Below, piece after piece: positions 63,592 through 64,000 of a DNA stretch of 64,000 nt. The notes under the pieces were generated by a model. It was not told the origin of the DNA and ran no database searches. It saw only the letters and a list, made by a program, of their open reading frames with translations. Within the stretch, counting starts at the first letter, position 1, and every line of letters begins with the position of its first letter. The stretch is from Chromera velia. Lineage: Eukaryota > Sar > Chromeraceae. Both the position numbers and the translations under genes were made by a program. Location: positions 9,657-73,656 of the forward strand of contig JAHBMJ010001040.1 of NCBI GenBank assembly GCA_018398765.1, given 5' to 3'.

Positions 63592-64000
63592 CTCTTGATG
63601 ATGATGATGATGATTTGCTCGATCTACAGATTGACTCTGGTCTGTTGAATCTTCTAGCTCGGTCAGCAAATCAATACTGCCGGGAAGAATTGAACGAAGG
63701 GGGTGGCGACGTTTTACGGAAAGCAACTCCTTCGACCTCAATCAGACTGTTGCTGCAGAATCCGGCCGATTGAGATGTGATTCTAACGGCACCCAACGAT
63801 GTCTGTATACATGCGGCCTTTTATTCATCAGAAGGTGCTGTCAGGTGTCAGAACAATAAGAGCACACAGCTCGAACAGATCCACTGAACCGCCAATCTTG
63901 TACAATTAACTGCCATATCATGCAATGCATGATCGCGATCGAATGCATGCATGCATGAATCCTTCATGAATCCATGCATGCATCATGAATCCATATATAT
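63592..64000. promoter_or_regulatory. 5' flank of the Patched-like gene with TGCATGCA cluster
   Basis: The region upstream of the minus-strand start ends, at 63920-63990, in a dense cluster of GCATGC and CATGAATCC repeats. TGCATGCA motifs like these also occur in other intergenic parts of the window. Promoter function is inference from position only. Nothing else was recognised up to the window end. Confidence 0.35.

Overview
The window is nuclear DNA of an intron-rich protist. GC-rich exons sit in long introns and intergenic stretches full of simple repeats: CTGT, GAAT, GGAT, CT and GT runs. The five genes found (IscA type, P5-type ATPase, Patched-like RND protein, a ciliary-type coiled-coil protein, a LOTUS protein) and the repeated TGCATGCA motif suggest an alveolate. 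A free-living relative of apicomplexans such as the chromerid Chromera is my best guess, from general knowledge and not from any search. Introns are GT-AG. Acceptors are almost always TGCAG. Donors almost always fit GTNNGT with positions +3 and +4 free. Reading phases close across every intron of the modelled genes, which supports the models.

Layout. 1-5185: simple-sequence DNA with no gene I can support. 5186-11952 (minus): a 5-exon gene for an 1818-residue protein with two tandem LOTUS (OST-HTH) domains and a very long disordered tail. 11953-13053: the shared upstream region of two divergent genes, holding a 225-bp TA-flanked inverted-repeat element. 13054-23517 (plus): a 12-exon P5-type ATPase of about 1732 residues. 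23518-27310: no gene seen. 27311-27685 (minus): a single-exon A-type iron-sulfur assembly protein (ISCA1 type). 27686-29380: divergent upstream region with palindromes. 29550-43663 (plus): a coiled-coil protein of at least 27 exons with a TSNAXIP1-like N-terminal region. 43664-51060: an AT-rich island holding a tRNA-like sequence, a diverged direct-repeat pair, unrecognised reading frames and a 1.3-kb element with inverted ends and a 9-bp flanking duplication. 51060-55688: purine/pyrimidine-biased DNA without a recognised gene. 55689-63591 (minus): a 10-exon Patched/NPC1-related RND membrane protein of 1531 residues.

The five genes do not form a pathway; they look like ordinary housekeeping or cell-biology genes. 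Two are divergent pairs (LOTUS/ATPase and ISCA/coiled-coil) that may share promoters. The points most worth following are the tandem-LOTUS protein, one intron whose donor and acceptor junctions have both been tandemly duplicated (40.15-40.92 kb), the relaxed GTNNGT donor rule, the PIWVP replacement of the P5 ATPase PPALP motif, and the nearly perfect inverted-repeat element between the first two genes.
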